Source: Paenibacillus soyae
GTDB lineage: Bacteria > Bacillota > Bacilli > Paenibacillales > Paenibacillaceae
NCBI RefSeq assembly: GCF_024623455.1
Contig: NZ_JANIPJ010000012.1
Location: 62,001 to 126,000 of the forward strand
Reading direction: 5' to 3'
DNA: 64,000 nucleotides
Part shown: one piece after another, positions 6,799 to 14,260 of the stretch
Position numbering within the stretch: position 1 is the first letter of the stretch
Layout: each line of letters starts with the position of its first letter
Program-made: the position numbers and the translations under genes
Notes under the pieces: model-generated
Seen by the model: only the letters and a program-made list of their open reading frames with translations
Database searches by the model: none
What the model was told of the DNA's origin: nothing

Positions 6799-8589
6799 TT
6801 GATTAGTGACGAACGATATCTCATGCTGTACGTGAAGATCGCGGAGCCGGAGGGATACGGCAAGCCGATCGAGGTGTCGCTGGACAGCCTTGCCGACGTT
6901 CTGTACTGCACGCAGCGGAACGTGAAGCTGATCGTGCACAAGCTGGAGGAAGAAGGATTCATTGCATGGCACGCGGGGAGAGGGAGAGGCAACCGCTCCA
7001 GGATGACCTTTCTTATTCCGAGGGAGAAGAAGCTGCTTGAGCTCGCGCAGCATTATGCCTCCAAAGGCGAATACAAACACGCGTTCGAGGTGATCGACAA
7101 ATACGGCGAAGGCACAAGCGTGCGGAATCAATTCGTCGAATGGATGAACGGACATTTCGGATACCGCACGGAGCTGATCGACGACGAGGAAGCGGATATT
7201 TTGCGCCTTCCCGTTTATCGGCCCATTCTTACCTTAGATCCTAAGCATATCTATTACGCGTTCAGCGCGCATATGGTGAAGCAGCTGTTCGATTGTTTGG
7301 TGCAATACGACCGCGACGCGGGGAAGGTCGTGCCTTCTCTGGCGCACGCATGGGAGCATGACGCCGGCGGCAAGCGATGGACGTTCCACTTGCGCAAAGG
7401 CGCCTCGTTTCATCATGGCCGTGATCTTGTGGCGGAAGACGTTGTCTATTCCTTCGAGCGGCTCCGGGGAAGCGCTTCGGGCTGGTTCGTTCGTTCCTTC
7501 GCCGAGGTGAAGGCGGCGGGGCCGCGCACGGTTATCATAAAGCTGGAATCACCCAATTGGCTGCTGCCTCGATATCTTTGCTCGCCCGGCATGTCGATCG
7601 TGCCTCACGAGCTCGTTCAGCAGGACGAGGATTTCTGGCTGCATCCCGTCGGGACGGGGCCGTTCCGTTACGTCGAATGGCGGAACGACCGCTTTATTAT
7701 GGACGCCAATCCGCATTACTTCCAAGGACGGGCGCATCTGGACGGCGTCGTGATCGTCAATATGCCGGAGGATACGATCATCTTCGCCAAGAATTGGGAG
7801 CAGCTCATCGTCGACCACGATCTCCGTGACCTCCAGCCGGAGCAGGGCTGGCAGAAGATTGAATATATTTGCAACGGCTGCAGCCTGCTCACTTGGAATT
7901 TAGGGAAAGACGGACCGCAGCGTTCGATCCCATTCCGGCAAGCCATCGATCTGCTTATCGACCGCAAACAAATGATCGCGGATCTCGGGGAAGACCGGAT
8001 TCATCCGGCGAGCGGATTCTATCCAAGCGAACAGTCCTATCGGCAGGGCGAATGCACGAACGTGGAGCGTGCGCTGGAGCTGCTGCGGGAGTGCGGCTAC
8101 CAAGGCGAGACGATCCGCATCTCGACCTACGGGATACACGTTCAAGACGCGGAGTGGCTGAGACGATATTTGGCCGGTTTTGGGGTCAACGTGGAGGTTC
8201 AGGTGGAGAGCTGGCTCACGATCCGCGATCAGCATGTGATTCAGAATGCCGATTGCTTGCTCTATTGCGTCGTGTTCGCGGAGGACGAAGTCTGCATGAT
8301 TGAGTTGTTCGAGCAGACGGGCAACTTCCTGAGAGAGCATCTTTCTTCCGAGCTTCTGGAATGGGTCGAGAAAAAAATCGATCTGGCGCTGGGGATTAAG
8401 GATCCCGAGCAGCGCTGGTTCGAGTGGATGGATATCGAGCGGAAGTTGAAAGAAGAGACGCATGTTATTTTCCTGCTTCACAAGAAGCTGAACACGTTCT
8501 ACAATCCGCATATCAAAGGCGTCGGCGTGAATTCACTCGGCTGGATCGACTTTAAGGATATTTGGCTGGAGCGGGCGGCTGCGAACTGA
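6799..8589 (+). CDS. SgrR-like regulator: HTH domain fused to a solute-binding domain
   Basis: About 596 residues. TTG 6799 is preferred because GAGGAGG lies 8 nt upstream and a TATAAT box (6747-6752) falls inside the longer frame from 6718. The N-terminal ~110 residues form a winged helix-turn-helix (SLADVLYCTQRNVKLIVHKLEEEGFI), as in SgrR_N. The rest is a cytoplasmic family-5 extracellular-solute-binding fold (LDPKHIYYAFSAHMVKQLFD, HLRKGASFHHGRDLVAEDVV, FPLSGTGPFR-like PVGTGPFRYVEW). There is no signal peptide. The family senses small metabolites such as sugar phosphates or oligopeptides. Its target is not visible nearby. Confidence 0.82.
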   Translation: MISDERYLMLYVKIAEPEGYGKPIEVSLDSLADVLYCTQRNVKLIVHKLEEEGFIAWHAGRGRGNRSRMTFLIPREKKLLELAQHYASKGEYKHAFEVIDKYGEGTSVRNQFVEWMNGHFGYRTELIDDEEADILRLPVYRPILTLDPKHIYYAFSAHMVKQLFDCLVQYDRDAGKVVPSLAHAWEHDAGGKRWTFHLRKGASFHHGRDLVAEDVVYSFERLRGSASGWFVRSFAEVKAAGPRTVIIKLESPNWLLPRYLCSPGMSIVPHELVQQDEDFWLHPVGTGPFRYVEWRNDRFIMDANPHYFQGRAHLDGVVIVNMPEDTIIFAKNWEQLIVDHDLRDLQPEQGWQKIEYICNGCSLLTWNLGKDGPQRSIPFRQAIDLLIDRKQMIADLGEDRIHPASGFYPSEQSYRQGECTNVERALELLRECGYQGETIRISTYGIHVQDAEWLRRYLAGFGVNVEVQVESWLTIRDQHVIQNADCLLYCVVFAEDEVCMIELFEQTGNFLREHLSSELLEWVEKKIDLALGIKDPEQRWFEWMDIERKLKEETHVIFLLHKKLNTFYNPHIKGVGVNSLGWIDFKDIWLERAAAN

Positions 8590-8676
8590 GGTCGGAAGAG
8601 CGTTACACCTCTAATAAAAACATCGGATTAGGACGATATATGAGTTATTAATCATCAAGGAGGATTCATCGTACTC

Positions 8677-10386
8677 GTGAAGTTTACATCTAGAATCAAC
8701 ATCAAGCTCGGCCTGATGGCCAAAATCAATCTGATGATCATCGGCATCATCGTATCGTTATGCTTGAGTATCAGCATTATTGTTTATATCGAAATTACGC
8801 AGGGCATTAAAGAGACGGCAACGGAAAAAGCAAAAGGCGACCTGGAGCTGTCGTACAGCTACATCGATACGACATACCCGGGCGAATGGCATATTCAAGA
8901 CGATCAGCTGTATAAGGGAACCGAGCTGATGAACGGGAATGACGGAATCGTCGATAAGATCGCGGCCGATACGCAGGATACCGTCACGATCTTCCAAGGA
9001 GACACTCGGATAGCTACGAACGTTATGAAGGAAGGGAAGCGGGCGGTCGGCACGCAGGCATCCGCCGAAGTGCAGGAGCAAGTGTTGACGCGCGGCGAAC
9101 TGTTTTACGGGGAAGCCAATGTGGCCGGCCATCTGTATCAGTCGGCATACATGCCGCTTAAGAACGGGAACGGCGACATTATCGGCATGTATTATGTCGG
9201 CGCATCCCAGCATATGATCGACAAAATTATTGATCGGTTCGTTGCGACGCTTATTCCGATCGTTGCGGCGATTATCCTCATTGCGGGATTCATCGGCTAT
9301 TGGTTTACGAGAATGCTGAAGAAAAGACTGAATCGCATTGTTGTCGCGCTTGACCGGGCGGGGAACGGAGACTTCACGGCTTATGTCGAGGACAGAAGCT
9401 CCGATGAATTAAACCAGCTCTCCGCAAGCTTCAACCGGATGGCGGATCGTCTGAAGCATCTGGTGAATGAAGTGATCCTTAATTCGCAGCAGGTGGCCGC
9501 CTCTTCGGAGCAGCTGTCGGCGAGCGCCGAACAAACGGGCAAAGCGACGGAAACGATCACCGAATCGATCCAAGAAGTAGCCGACGGCGCGGAGCAATCG
9601 TCATCCAAGATGAAGGAAAGCTCGATTGCGATCGAAGAAGTAACGAGAGGCGTTCAAAGCATTGCCGAAAGCGCGTCCTTTATTTCCGAGCTGAGCATTC
9701 AAGCCTCGGAGAAAGCGAATGACGGTGAGGAGCTCGTCGAACGCTCCGTCAAACAAATGTCCTTTATTAGCGAATCCGCCAACACAAGCGATCAGCTCAT
9801 CAAATCGTTGGAGCAGCGCTCTAGCGAAATCGGCGAGATCAGCACGGTCATATCGGGCATTGCCGAACAAACGAATTTGCTTGCGTTGAATGCGGCAATT
9901 GAAGCGGCGAGGGCCGGCGAGCATGGCAAGGGCTTTGCGGTAGTCGCAGGCGAGGTGAAGAAGCTGGCGGAACAATCCCGGCAATCCTCCTCCCAAATCT
10001 CCGAGCTGGTGCGAACGATTCAGGTAGACATGATCCGTTCCCAGCAATCAATGGGCCAAGTGCTCGTTGACGTGAAGGAAGGTATACATGTTGCGCATCA
10101 GACGGAAGCGAGCTTCAAGGAGATCCTAGAATTAATGGGGAAGCTCTCCGAACATATTCACGGCATGGCGGCCGTATCGCAGCAAGTGTCCGCCAGCACG
10201 CAGGAAATCGACTCCACCGTTGCCGGCATCACGCAAATCTCCGCGGCAGCTTCGAACCGTTCCCAAGATGTTGCGGCGGCTGCGGAGGAACAGCTGGCTT
10301 CCATGGAAGAGATTACGGCTTCGGCCCAATCGTTGTCGAAGCTGGCCGATGATTTGCATGAGATTACTTCGAAATTCAAAGTGTAA
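8677..10386 (+). CDS. Methyl-accepting chemotaxis protein
   Basis: 569 residues from GTG 8677, with AAGGAGG 12-13 nt upstream. The order is a transmembrane helix (about 14-37), a periplasmic-side Cache-type sensor (about 40-180), a second helix ([20 protein letters not shown]), a HAMP domain (about 213-266) and a long coiled-coil signalling domain. The conserved hairpin tip [20 protein letters not shown] and [18 protein letters not shown] are intact, so it can couple to CheA/CheW. The ligand is unknown. Single-gene unit with its own terminator. Confidence 0.95.
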   Translation: MKFTSRINIKLGLMAKINLMIIGIIVSLCLSISIIVYIEITQGIKETATEKAKGDLELSYSYIDTTYPGEWHIQDDQLYKGTELMNGNDGIVDKIAADTQDTVTIFQGDTRIATNVMKEGKRAVGTQASAEVQEQVLTRGELFYGEANVAGHLYQSAYMPLKNGNGDIIGMYYVGASQHMIDKIIDRFVATLIPIVAAIILIAGFIGYWFTRMLKKRLNRIVVALDRAGNGDFTAYVEDRSSDELNQLSASFNRMADRLKHLVNEVILNSQQVAASSEQLSASAEQTGKATETITESIQEVADGAEQSSSKMKESSIAIEEVTRGVQSIAESASFISELSIQASEKANDGEELVERSVKQMSFISESANTSDQLIKSLEQRSSEIGEISTVISGIAEQTNLLALNAAIEAARAGEHGKGFAVVAGEVKKLAEQSRQSSSQISELVRTIQVDMIRSQQSMGQVLVDVKEGIHVAHQTEASFKEILELMGKLSEHIHGMAAVSQQVSASTQEIDSTVAGITQISAAASNRSQDVAAAAEEQLASMEEITASAQSLSKLADDLHEITSKFKV

Positions 10387-10391
10387 GGATG

Positions 10392-10423
10392 AACCCGCGT
10401 TGCCTTGTGCGCGCGGGCTTTTT
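10392..10423 (+). terminator. Intrinsic terminator after the chemoreceptor
   Basis: CCCGCG (10394-10399) pairs with CGCGGG (10412-10417), followed by CTTTTTG. Confidence 0.75.
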
Positions 10424-10535
10424 GTCTAGTTTCGAAGCGGGCGAGGAAAGTGTATGGGGAATAATGGTGAAGTCGTAACTTTTTAGGTTGGAGGAACGTT
10501 CTAGTGTTAAACCATTTGGCTGGATCGATTTTTTT

Positions 10536-10563
10536 TGTTAACATAACATTATTTATGTAATTT
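10536..10563. other. dif-like inverted site S1
   Basis: Two approximately inverted 11-bp arms, TGTTAACATAA (10536-10546) and TTATGTAATTT (10553-10563), flank a 6-bp centre CATTAT. The arms resemble the XerD half-site of Firmicute dif (TTATGTAAACT and its complement). It is the left boundary of the one-gene cassette 10592-11026. Similar sites are at 11025 and 13936. Alternatively it could be a regulator operator. Confidence 0.45.
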
Positions 10564-10591
10564 TATGAGGAGGAGTCTAGGTGGTAGATGA

Positions 10592-11026
10592 ATGAAAACC
10601 TTTTGGAAGCTGAACGGGTTAAGTGCTCTTTTTTCTTTATTTCCTTTTATTGGAATCGAAATGTATTTAAATGTGTATCGGCTGAGCCGATTAACAGGAA
10701 GGACGGTTGAACAAGTCGAGCTCTGGGCCGAATATGGTTTCATACTCGGATCGGTTCTTTTTTCGATTTTATTTATATGGTTAACGAATCGGATAGGGAA
10801 GGGGCGACTAGTTTCGTTTTTTTCGGTCGTGATGTGGGTTCCTTATTTCGTACTATTCGTTTATATCTTGGCAACATGGTATCCCATGACGGATCCAGCG
10901 GATGATCCGGGTCCTGCTGCAGGGCTTGTAGCAATGGGGGGACTGATTGCGTACCCGTTTTATTTAGCGGTTATTGTTGCGCTGTCCCTGGCAATTGGTC
11001 GGCTTCAAGGAAAAAGCGCTAAATAG
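10592..11026 (+). CDS. Small polytopic membrane protein of unknown function
   Basis: 144 residues, four hydrophobic segments (FSLFPFIGIEMYL, GFILGSVLFSILFIWL, FFSVVMWVPYFVLFVYILA, and a last one near 115-138). A Pro/Asp-rich loop YPMTDPADDPGPAAG lies between helices 3 and 4. AGGAGGAG lies farther upstream than usual. The gene fills the space between two dif-like sites: S1 ends 28 nt before the ATG, and the TAG stop overlaps the first bases of S2, as cassette genes do. I do not recognise the family. Confidence 0.7.
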   Translation: MKTFWKLNGLSALFSLFPFIGIEMYLNVYRLSRLTGRTVEQVELWAEYGFILGSVLFSILFIWLTNRIGKGRLVSFFSVVMWVPYFVLFVYILATWYPMTDPADDPGPAAGLVAMGGLIAYPFYLAVIVALSLAIGRLQGKSAK

Positions 11027-11052
11027 TTAACATAATTATTGTTATGTAATCA
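11025..11052. other. dif-like inverted site S2
   Basis: Arms AGTTAACATAA (11025-11035) and TTATGTAATCA (11042-11052) around the 6-bp centre TTATTG. The left arm differs at one base from the perfect dif XerD half-site seen in S3, and S2 and S3 share the same centre in the same orientation. It overlaps the stop codon of the preceding gene. Confidence 0.5.
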
Positions 11053-11066
11053 ATGGCGTGAAATGA

Positions 11067-11108
11067 GGCGGCAGTATCGGATGTAGTAGTCTATCCTTTA
11101 CTGCCGCC
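11067..11108. terminator. Hairpin between convergent genes
   Basis: GGCGGCAGTA (11067-11076) pairs with TACTGCCGCC (11099-11108) over a 22-nt loop. It lies between the small membrane protein (+) and the SDR (-). No long T-run, so its strength is uncertain. Confidence 0.55.
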
Positions 11109-11119
11109 GATAAAACACT

Positions 11120-11836
11120 CTACCAAGGCATGACGATTCCTTGTTCATCTAGAAGCGTCAACTCTTCTGATGGATCGGCCTCTAATCGGCTATCTATCAG
11201 CCTCATGATCCTCTCGGAGGATTCATCCGGCGTGAGCTTCCCGGTAACATCCAGCTTGCCTTGCATAAATGTTTGAACATGCCCCGGATGGAGGACGATC
11301 ACTTTGCCGCCTAGCGGCGCGATTTCGTTATGAATCAGCATGGATTGCATATTGAGCGAGGCCTTGGACATGCAGTAGCCGAACCACGCCGTCCGCCAAC
11401 AATTGCCGATGCTGCCGGCTTCGGAAGAGATGTTGACCAACAGCTTGCTTTCGCTTGCCAGAAGCAATCCCATCAGTTTATTCGACATGCGAAGCGAGCC
11501 TAAAGCGTTAACTCGGAACACGCGTTCTATTTCTTCAAAATCAAGCTCGTCTTGAATCGTCGCATGAATGTCTCCGAGAATGGCCGCGTTATTGATTAGA
11601 ATATCCAATCGATCCGTGACGGCATATACGCTCTCGGCCGCCTTGTCTACCGGATCGCCGATATCGAGAGGGATGATTTTCAATTTTCCTTGGCATGACG
11701 CCTCTAATTGAGTTAACTCGCTGCCGTTCTCCGAATATTGTCCTCCGAAGACGAGATAATCCCGTTCAAGCAGCCGTTTTACCAAACTTAATCCAACTCC
11801 GCGATCCGCGCCCGTAACGAATGCCCATTTCTTCAT
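11120..11836 (-). CDS. Short-chain dehydrogenase/reductase
   Basis: 238 residues. ATG 11836 (MKKWAFVTGADRGVGLSLVK) is preferred over 11851, because GGAGGA lies between them at correct spacing for the second. The cofactor motif reads TGADRGVG, the structural motif NNAA is present, and the catalytic Ser (NISSEAGS) and Y-x-x-x-K (YCMSK) follow. The length is typical of classical SDRs. Substrate unknown. It lies inside the S2-S3 interval, on the same strand as the recombinase and 48 nt downstream of it, so it may share that transcript. Confidence 0.88.
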   Translation of the reverse strand: MKKWAFVTGADRGVGLSLVKRLLERDYLVFGGQYSENGSELTQLEASCQGKLKIIPLDIGDPVDKAAESVYAVTDRLDILINNAAILGDIHATIQDELDFEEIERVFRVNALGSLRMSNKLMGLLLASESKLLVNISSEAGSIGNCWRTAWFGYCMSKASLNMQSMLIHNEIAPLGGKVIVLHPGHVQTFMQGKLDVTGKLTPDESSERIMRLIDSRLEADPSEELTLLDEQGIVMPW

Positions 11837-11898
11837 TTTCGATTCCTCCATAGTTAGGTATGCTTCAATCCGTTATATTGCTCTAGAACAATTGGTGG

Positions 11899-12846
11899 CT
11901 ATTGCACTTTAGTTTTAGCGAGAAACGTTGGAATGGAAGGACGGACTTTATTCATGGCACGTTCTTTGGCCTCGTCCAAAACGTGCGTATATATCTGTGT
12001 GGTCGAAATGTCTTCGTGGCCAAGGAGTTCTTGAACGGTTCGTAAATCAGCGCCATTGCGCAAGAGATCCGTGGCAAAGGAGTGCCGGAGCTTGTGCGCG
12101 GATAATGATAATCCGGCAAACTGAGGGTACTTTTCAGTTAGAGCCGCGAATGTTTTCTCCGCGACGCATTGCACCATGCGTTTGCTGATCCTTCTTCGAA
12201 ATTGGGAGATGAAGAAGGCGTCGACATCCTTGTTGCCTCTAGGCGGGATCCGATCGTCGATTGTCAGCTGCAGAAGCTGAACGATTTCATCCGGAAGCGG
12301 GATGTACCGCCATTTTTCGCCCTTGCCAAGAACGGCGAGCTGCTTGCCTTCCTTGTCAAAGTTCTGAAGATTCAAACGAACGATTTCGCTGACACGCAGA
12401 CCGGCATGCGCCATAAGAGCGATGATGGTGACGTCGCGCGTGGCATATCTTCCTTCGATCATATGAATACAGGCATCGAGAAATGGCTTTTGCAAGTAGG
12501 TCGGCTTTCTATTTTTCTCCACCTTGGCTTTTTCGATGTCCAAGGTTGGGTTATGGGAGGTTATTTTGAACCGGATCATCACTTTGTAGAATAGTCTGAT
12601 CGTGGATTGGCGCCGATTCCGGTAACGGCTGCCGGATCCGGACTCGCGTACCTGGGTGAGATGGGACATGACGTCAATTTCCGTTGCATCCGAAACGTTT
12701 TTGCCGCCCAAATGAATGAGGAAGTGCTTCAGATCATGCAGGTAGGCGGACTGCGTTTCTTTTGAATAGCCGCGGTCTTTGAGATAGACCAGAAATAATT
12801 GGATTTCACGCTCGTAATGCTCTTGAATGTCTGGGATTTGACTCAT
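11899..12846 (-). CDS. Tyrosine recombinase (XerC/XerD-like integrase)
   Basis: 315 residues with GGAG before the ATG. An N-terminal SAM-like DNA-binding domain (about 10-95) is followed by the catalytic domain. All active-site residues are present: Arg151 (AGLRVSEI), Lys178, His251 and Arg254 (HKLRHSF), His277 (LLGHEDIS) and the nucleophile Tyr286 (TQIYTHV). The size is that of XerC/D and integron-type enzymes, with no large arm-binding N-terminus. No phage genes are near. It sits between dif-like sites S2 and S3, which makes those sites the obvious candidate substrates; that link is inference. Confidence 0.92.
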   Translation of the reverse strand: MSQIPDIQEHYEREIQLFLVYLKDRGYSKETQSAYLHDLKHFLIHLGGKNVSDATEIDVMSHLTQVRESGSGSRYRNRRQSTIRLFYKVMIRFKITSHNPTLDIEKAKVEKNRKPTYLQKPFLDACIHMIEGRYATRDVTIIALMAHAGLRVSEIVRLNLQNFDKEGKQLAVLGKGEKWRYIPLPDEIVQLLQLTIDDRIPPRGNKDVDAFFISQFRRRISKRMVQCVAEKTFAALTEKYPQFAGLSLSAHKLRHSFATDLLRNGADLRTVQELLGHEDISTTQIYTHVLDEAKERAMNKVRPSIPTFLAKTKVQ

Positions 12847-12874
12847 ATAGGCTCCATTCCGATCGTTTCAACTC

Positions 12875-12908
12875 GAAATTGCATGAAATACATGTTTCAT
12901 GCAATTTC
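12875..12908. repeat. Perfect 14-bp inverted repeat upstream of the recombinase
   Basis: GAAATTGCATGAAA (12875-12888) and TTTCATGCAATTTC (12895-12908) with a 6-nt loop TACATG. It lies 28 nt upstream of the recombinase start. It could be an operator or a recombination-related site. It is not followed by a T-run on the recombinase strand. Confidence 0.75.
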
Positions 12909-13028
12909 TATTATAGCAATGATGCCGTTAAAAGGACATCATCCGATAGATTTCCGGCATACTGGACTCAGGTCCGGTTCTAATCCCATCCGTCGGAAGG
13001 ATGATAGAATACAGCCGTAAGGGCTACA

Positions 13029-13814
13029 ATGATAACAACATTACGAGAAAGAGTGGTTGTTATGATGAAGAAGCCAAGCGCCTTCCAGGCGTGGGAACTG
13101 CTAGTTCTGTCACTACCGAAAGGAATCGCGGCATTTGTCGTCATCGTTGCCGGATTGTCCATTAGCCTTCCGTTGTCGGTTTTTCTGATCGGAATTCCGT
13201 TGCTAGCGTTCACCTTAGTGTTGTGCCGATCGATTATGGTTGGAGAAGGTAGCAATGTCACGGCTTGGCTCCAGGGTCAGAAGCGTAGCGCCGCTAATGA
13301 TCAGCCGAAAGCGGCTGCGACAGAGCAGCAGAGCTGGAGATCATGGCTTGCGTCCGTTATGAAAGACGGCAAATCGTACCGCAGCATCTTATTCGGGATT
13401 GTACAGCTTCCGATTAGCATTGTTATGTTTACCTTAGCCATCGTGCTGCCCGCGACGGCATTCGCGGTTTTGCTTTCACCGGCTGCTTACGAGGTAAGCA
13501 TGCGTCTTTTCGAATTCGACTTGTTCTCGACAGAATGGGGACTGGACCAGTTGTTTGACTGGAATCTGACTTCAGCTCAGCGCTCCTGGATTGCCGGTGG
13601 GGTCGGGCTAGTGTTCTCGCTGCTCATTCCGCCACTGCTGAAAGGGCTTGGCCGTTGGTACTCGGCTTGGATTCTAAGCGTAGCCGGTCCTGAGCCTGTG
13701 CGTGAGGTAAAGCAGGAAGTGGCATACAACAGAGAGATGTTCGAGTACTTAATGGCATTAGGCGAAGAAGGGCATCCAGCGAACGAAACGGATAAAAATT
13801 TAGCTAGAGCTTAG
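13029..13814 (+). CDS. Membrane protein resembling the putative-sensor domain family
   Basis: 261 residues; starts at 13029 or 13062 (MMKKPSAFQAWELL) are both possible. A hydrophobic pair near 30-70 (LLVLSLPKGIAAFVVIVAGLS, PLLAFTLVLCRSIM) is followed by a polar linker, then SWRSWLASVMKDGKSYRSIL and more helices (SIVMFTLAIVLPATAFAVLL). This layout matches the putative sensor domain found fused to kinases or alone in Actinobacteria and Firmicutes. Here it is stand-alone. It is the last gene before site S3, with a terminator between. Confidence 0.6.
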   Translation: MITTLRERVVVMMKKPSAFQAWELLVLSLPKGIAAFVVIVAGLSISLPLSVFLIGIPLLAFTLVLCRSIMVGEGSNVTAWLQGQKRSAANDQPKAAATEQQSWRSWLASVMKDGKSYRSILFGIVQLPISIVMFTLAIVLPATAFAVLLSPAAYEVSMRLFEFDLFSTEWGLDQLFDWNLTSAQRSWIAGGVGLVFSLLIPPLLKGLGRWYSAWILSVAGPEPVREVKQEVAYNREMFEYLMALGEEGHPANETDKNLARA

Positions 13815-13838
13815 TAATAGGCAAATCGTATAGGGAGC

Positions 13839-13888
13839 AGCGGCAGCCTCGGAGGTTTTCTCGTCCAGGGCGGCCGCTGTTTTCTATT
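13839..13888 (+). terminator. Hairpin with T-rich tail after the sensor-like gene
   Basis: AGCGGC (13839-13844) pairs with GCCGCT (13873-13878), with further GC pairing inside, followed by GTTTTCTATTTTT. Confidence 0.6.
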
Positions 13889-13935
13889 TTTATCAAAACG
13901 GTATGGATGCTGAATGACGGTAGGATGGTTCAATT

Positions 13936-13963
13936 AGTTTACATAATTATTGTTATGACAATT
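13936..13963. other. dif-like inverted site S3
   Basis: Left arm AGTTTACATAA (13936-13946) is identical to the complement of the Firmicute dif XerD half-site. The centre is TTATTG (13947-13952), the same as in S2. The right arm TTATGACAATT is more diverged. A further palindrome (ACAATTA-T-TAATTGT) overlaps its right end at 13958-13972. Confidence 0.5.
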
Positions 13964-13972
13964 ATTAATTGT

Positions 13973-14260
13973 TATTTTGAGCTTTGTAAATAAATAAAGC
14001 GCTTTCAAAATAGTAGACAAAGGGCAAGGAATGTAGATACTGGCACATTCTCGAAGCTTTTTAATGCCTATATACTGAAAACGTATACAAGATAGAGCTC
14101 CTGCGTAAGAAGAAGTGCTGTTTTGCAATTTAAGACTTCTTAAGGGCTCATACCAAACGGGAGGTGATAGAGTTGGTTTCTATCTTTTAGGCGATAGTCC
14201 TGTCGTCAAATTGAAATGAAAGGGACTGAGAGAAGGAATAAGAGAGAGGAGTTGTAAGTA
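13973..14260 (+). promoter_or_regulatory. AT-rich leader of the esterase gene
   Basis: No gene seen. A small hairpin (GATAGA and TTCTATC, near 14166-14185) and a purine-rich tract ending AGAGAGGAG before the ATG are visible. I could not assign a riboswitch class. Confidence 0.35.

Noticed and set aside
12957..13010. tRNA T-arm-like string (GGTTCTAATCC) upstream of the sensor-like gene
   Set aside because: No acceptor, D or anticodon arms can be folded around it; not a tRNA, at most an old fragment.
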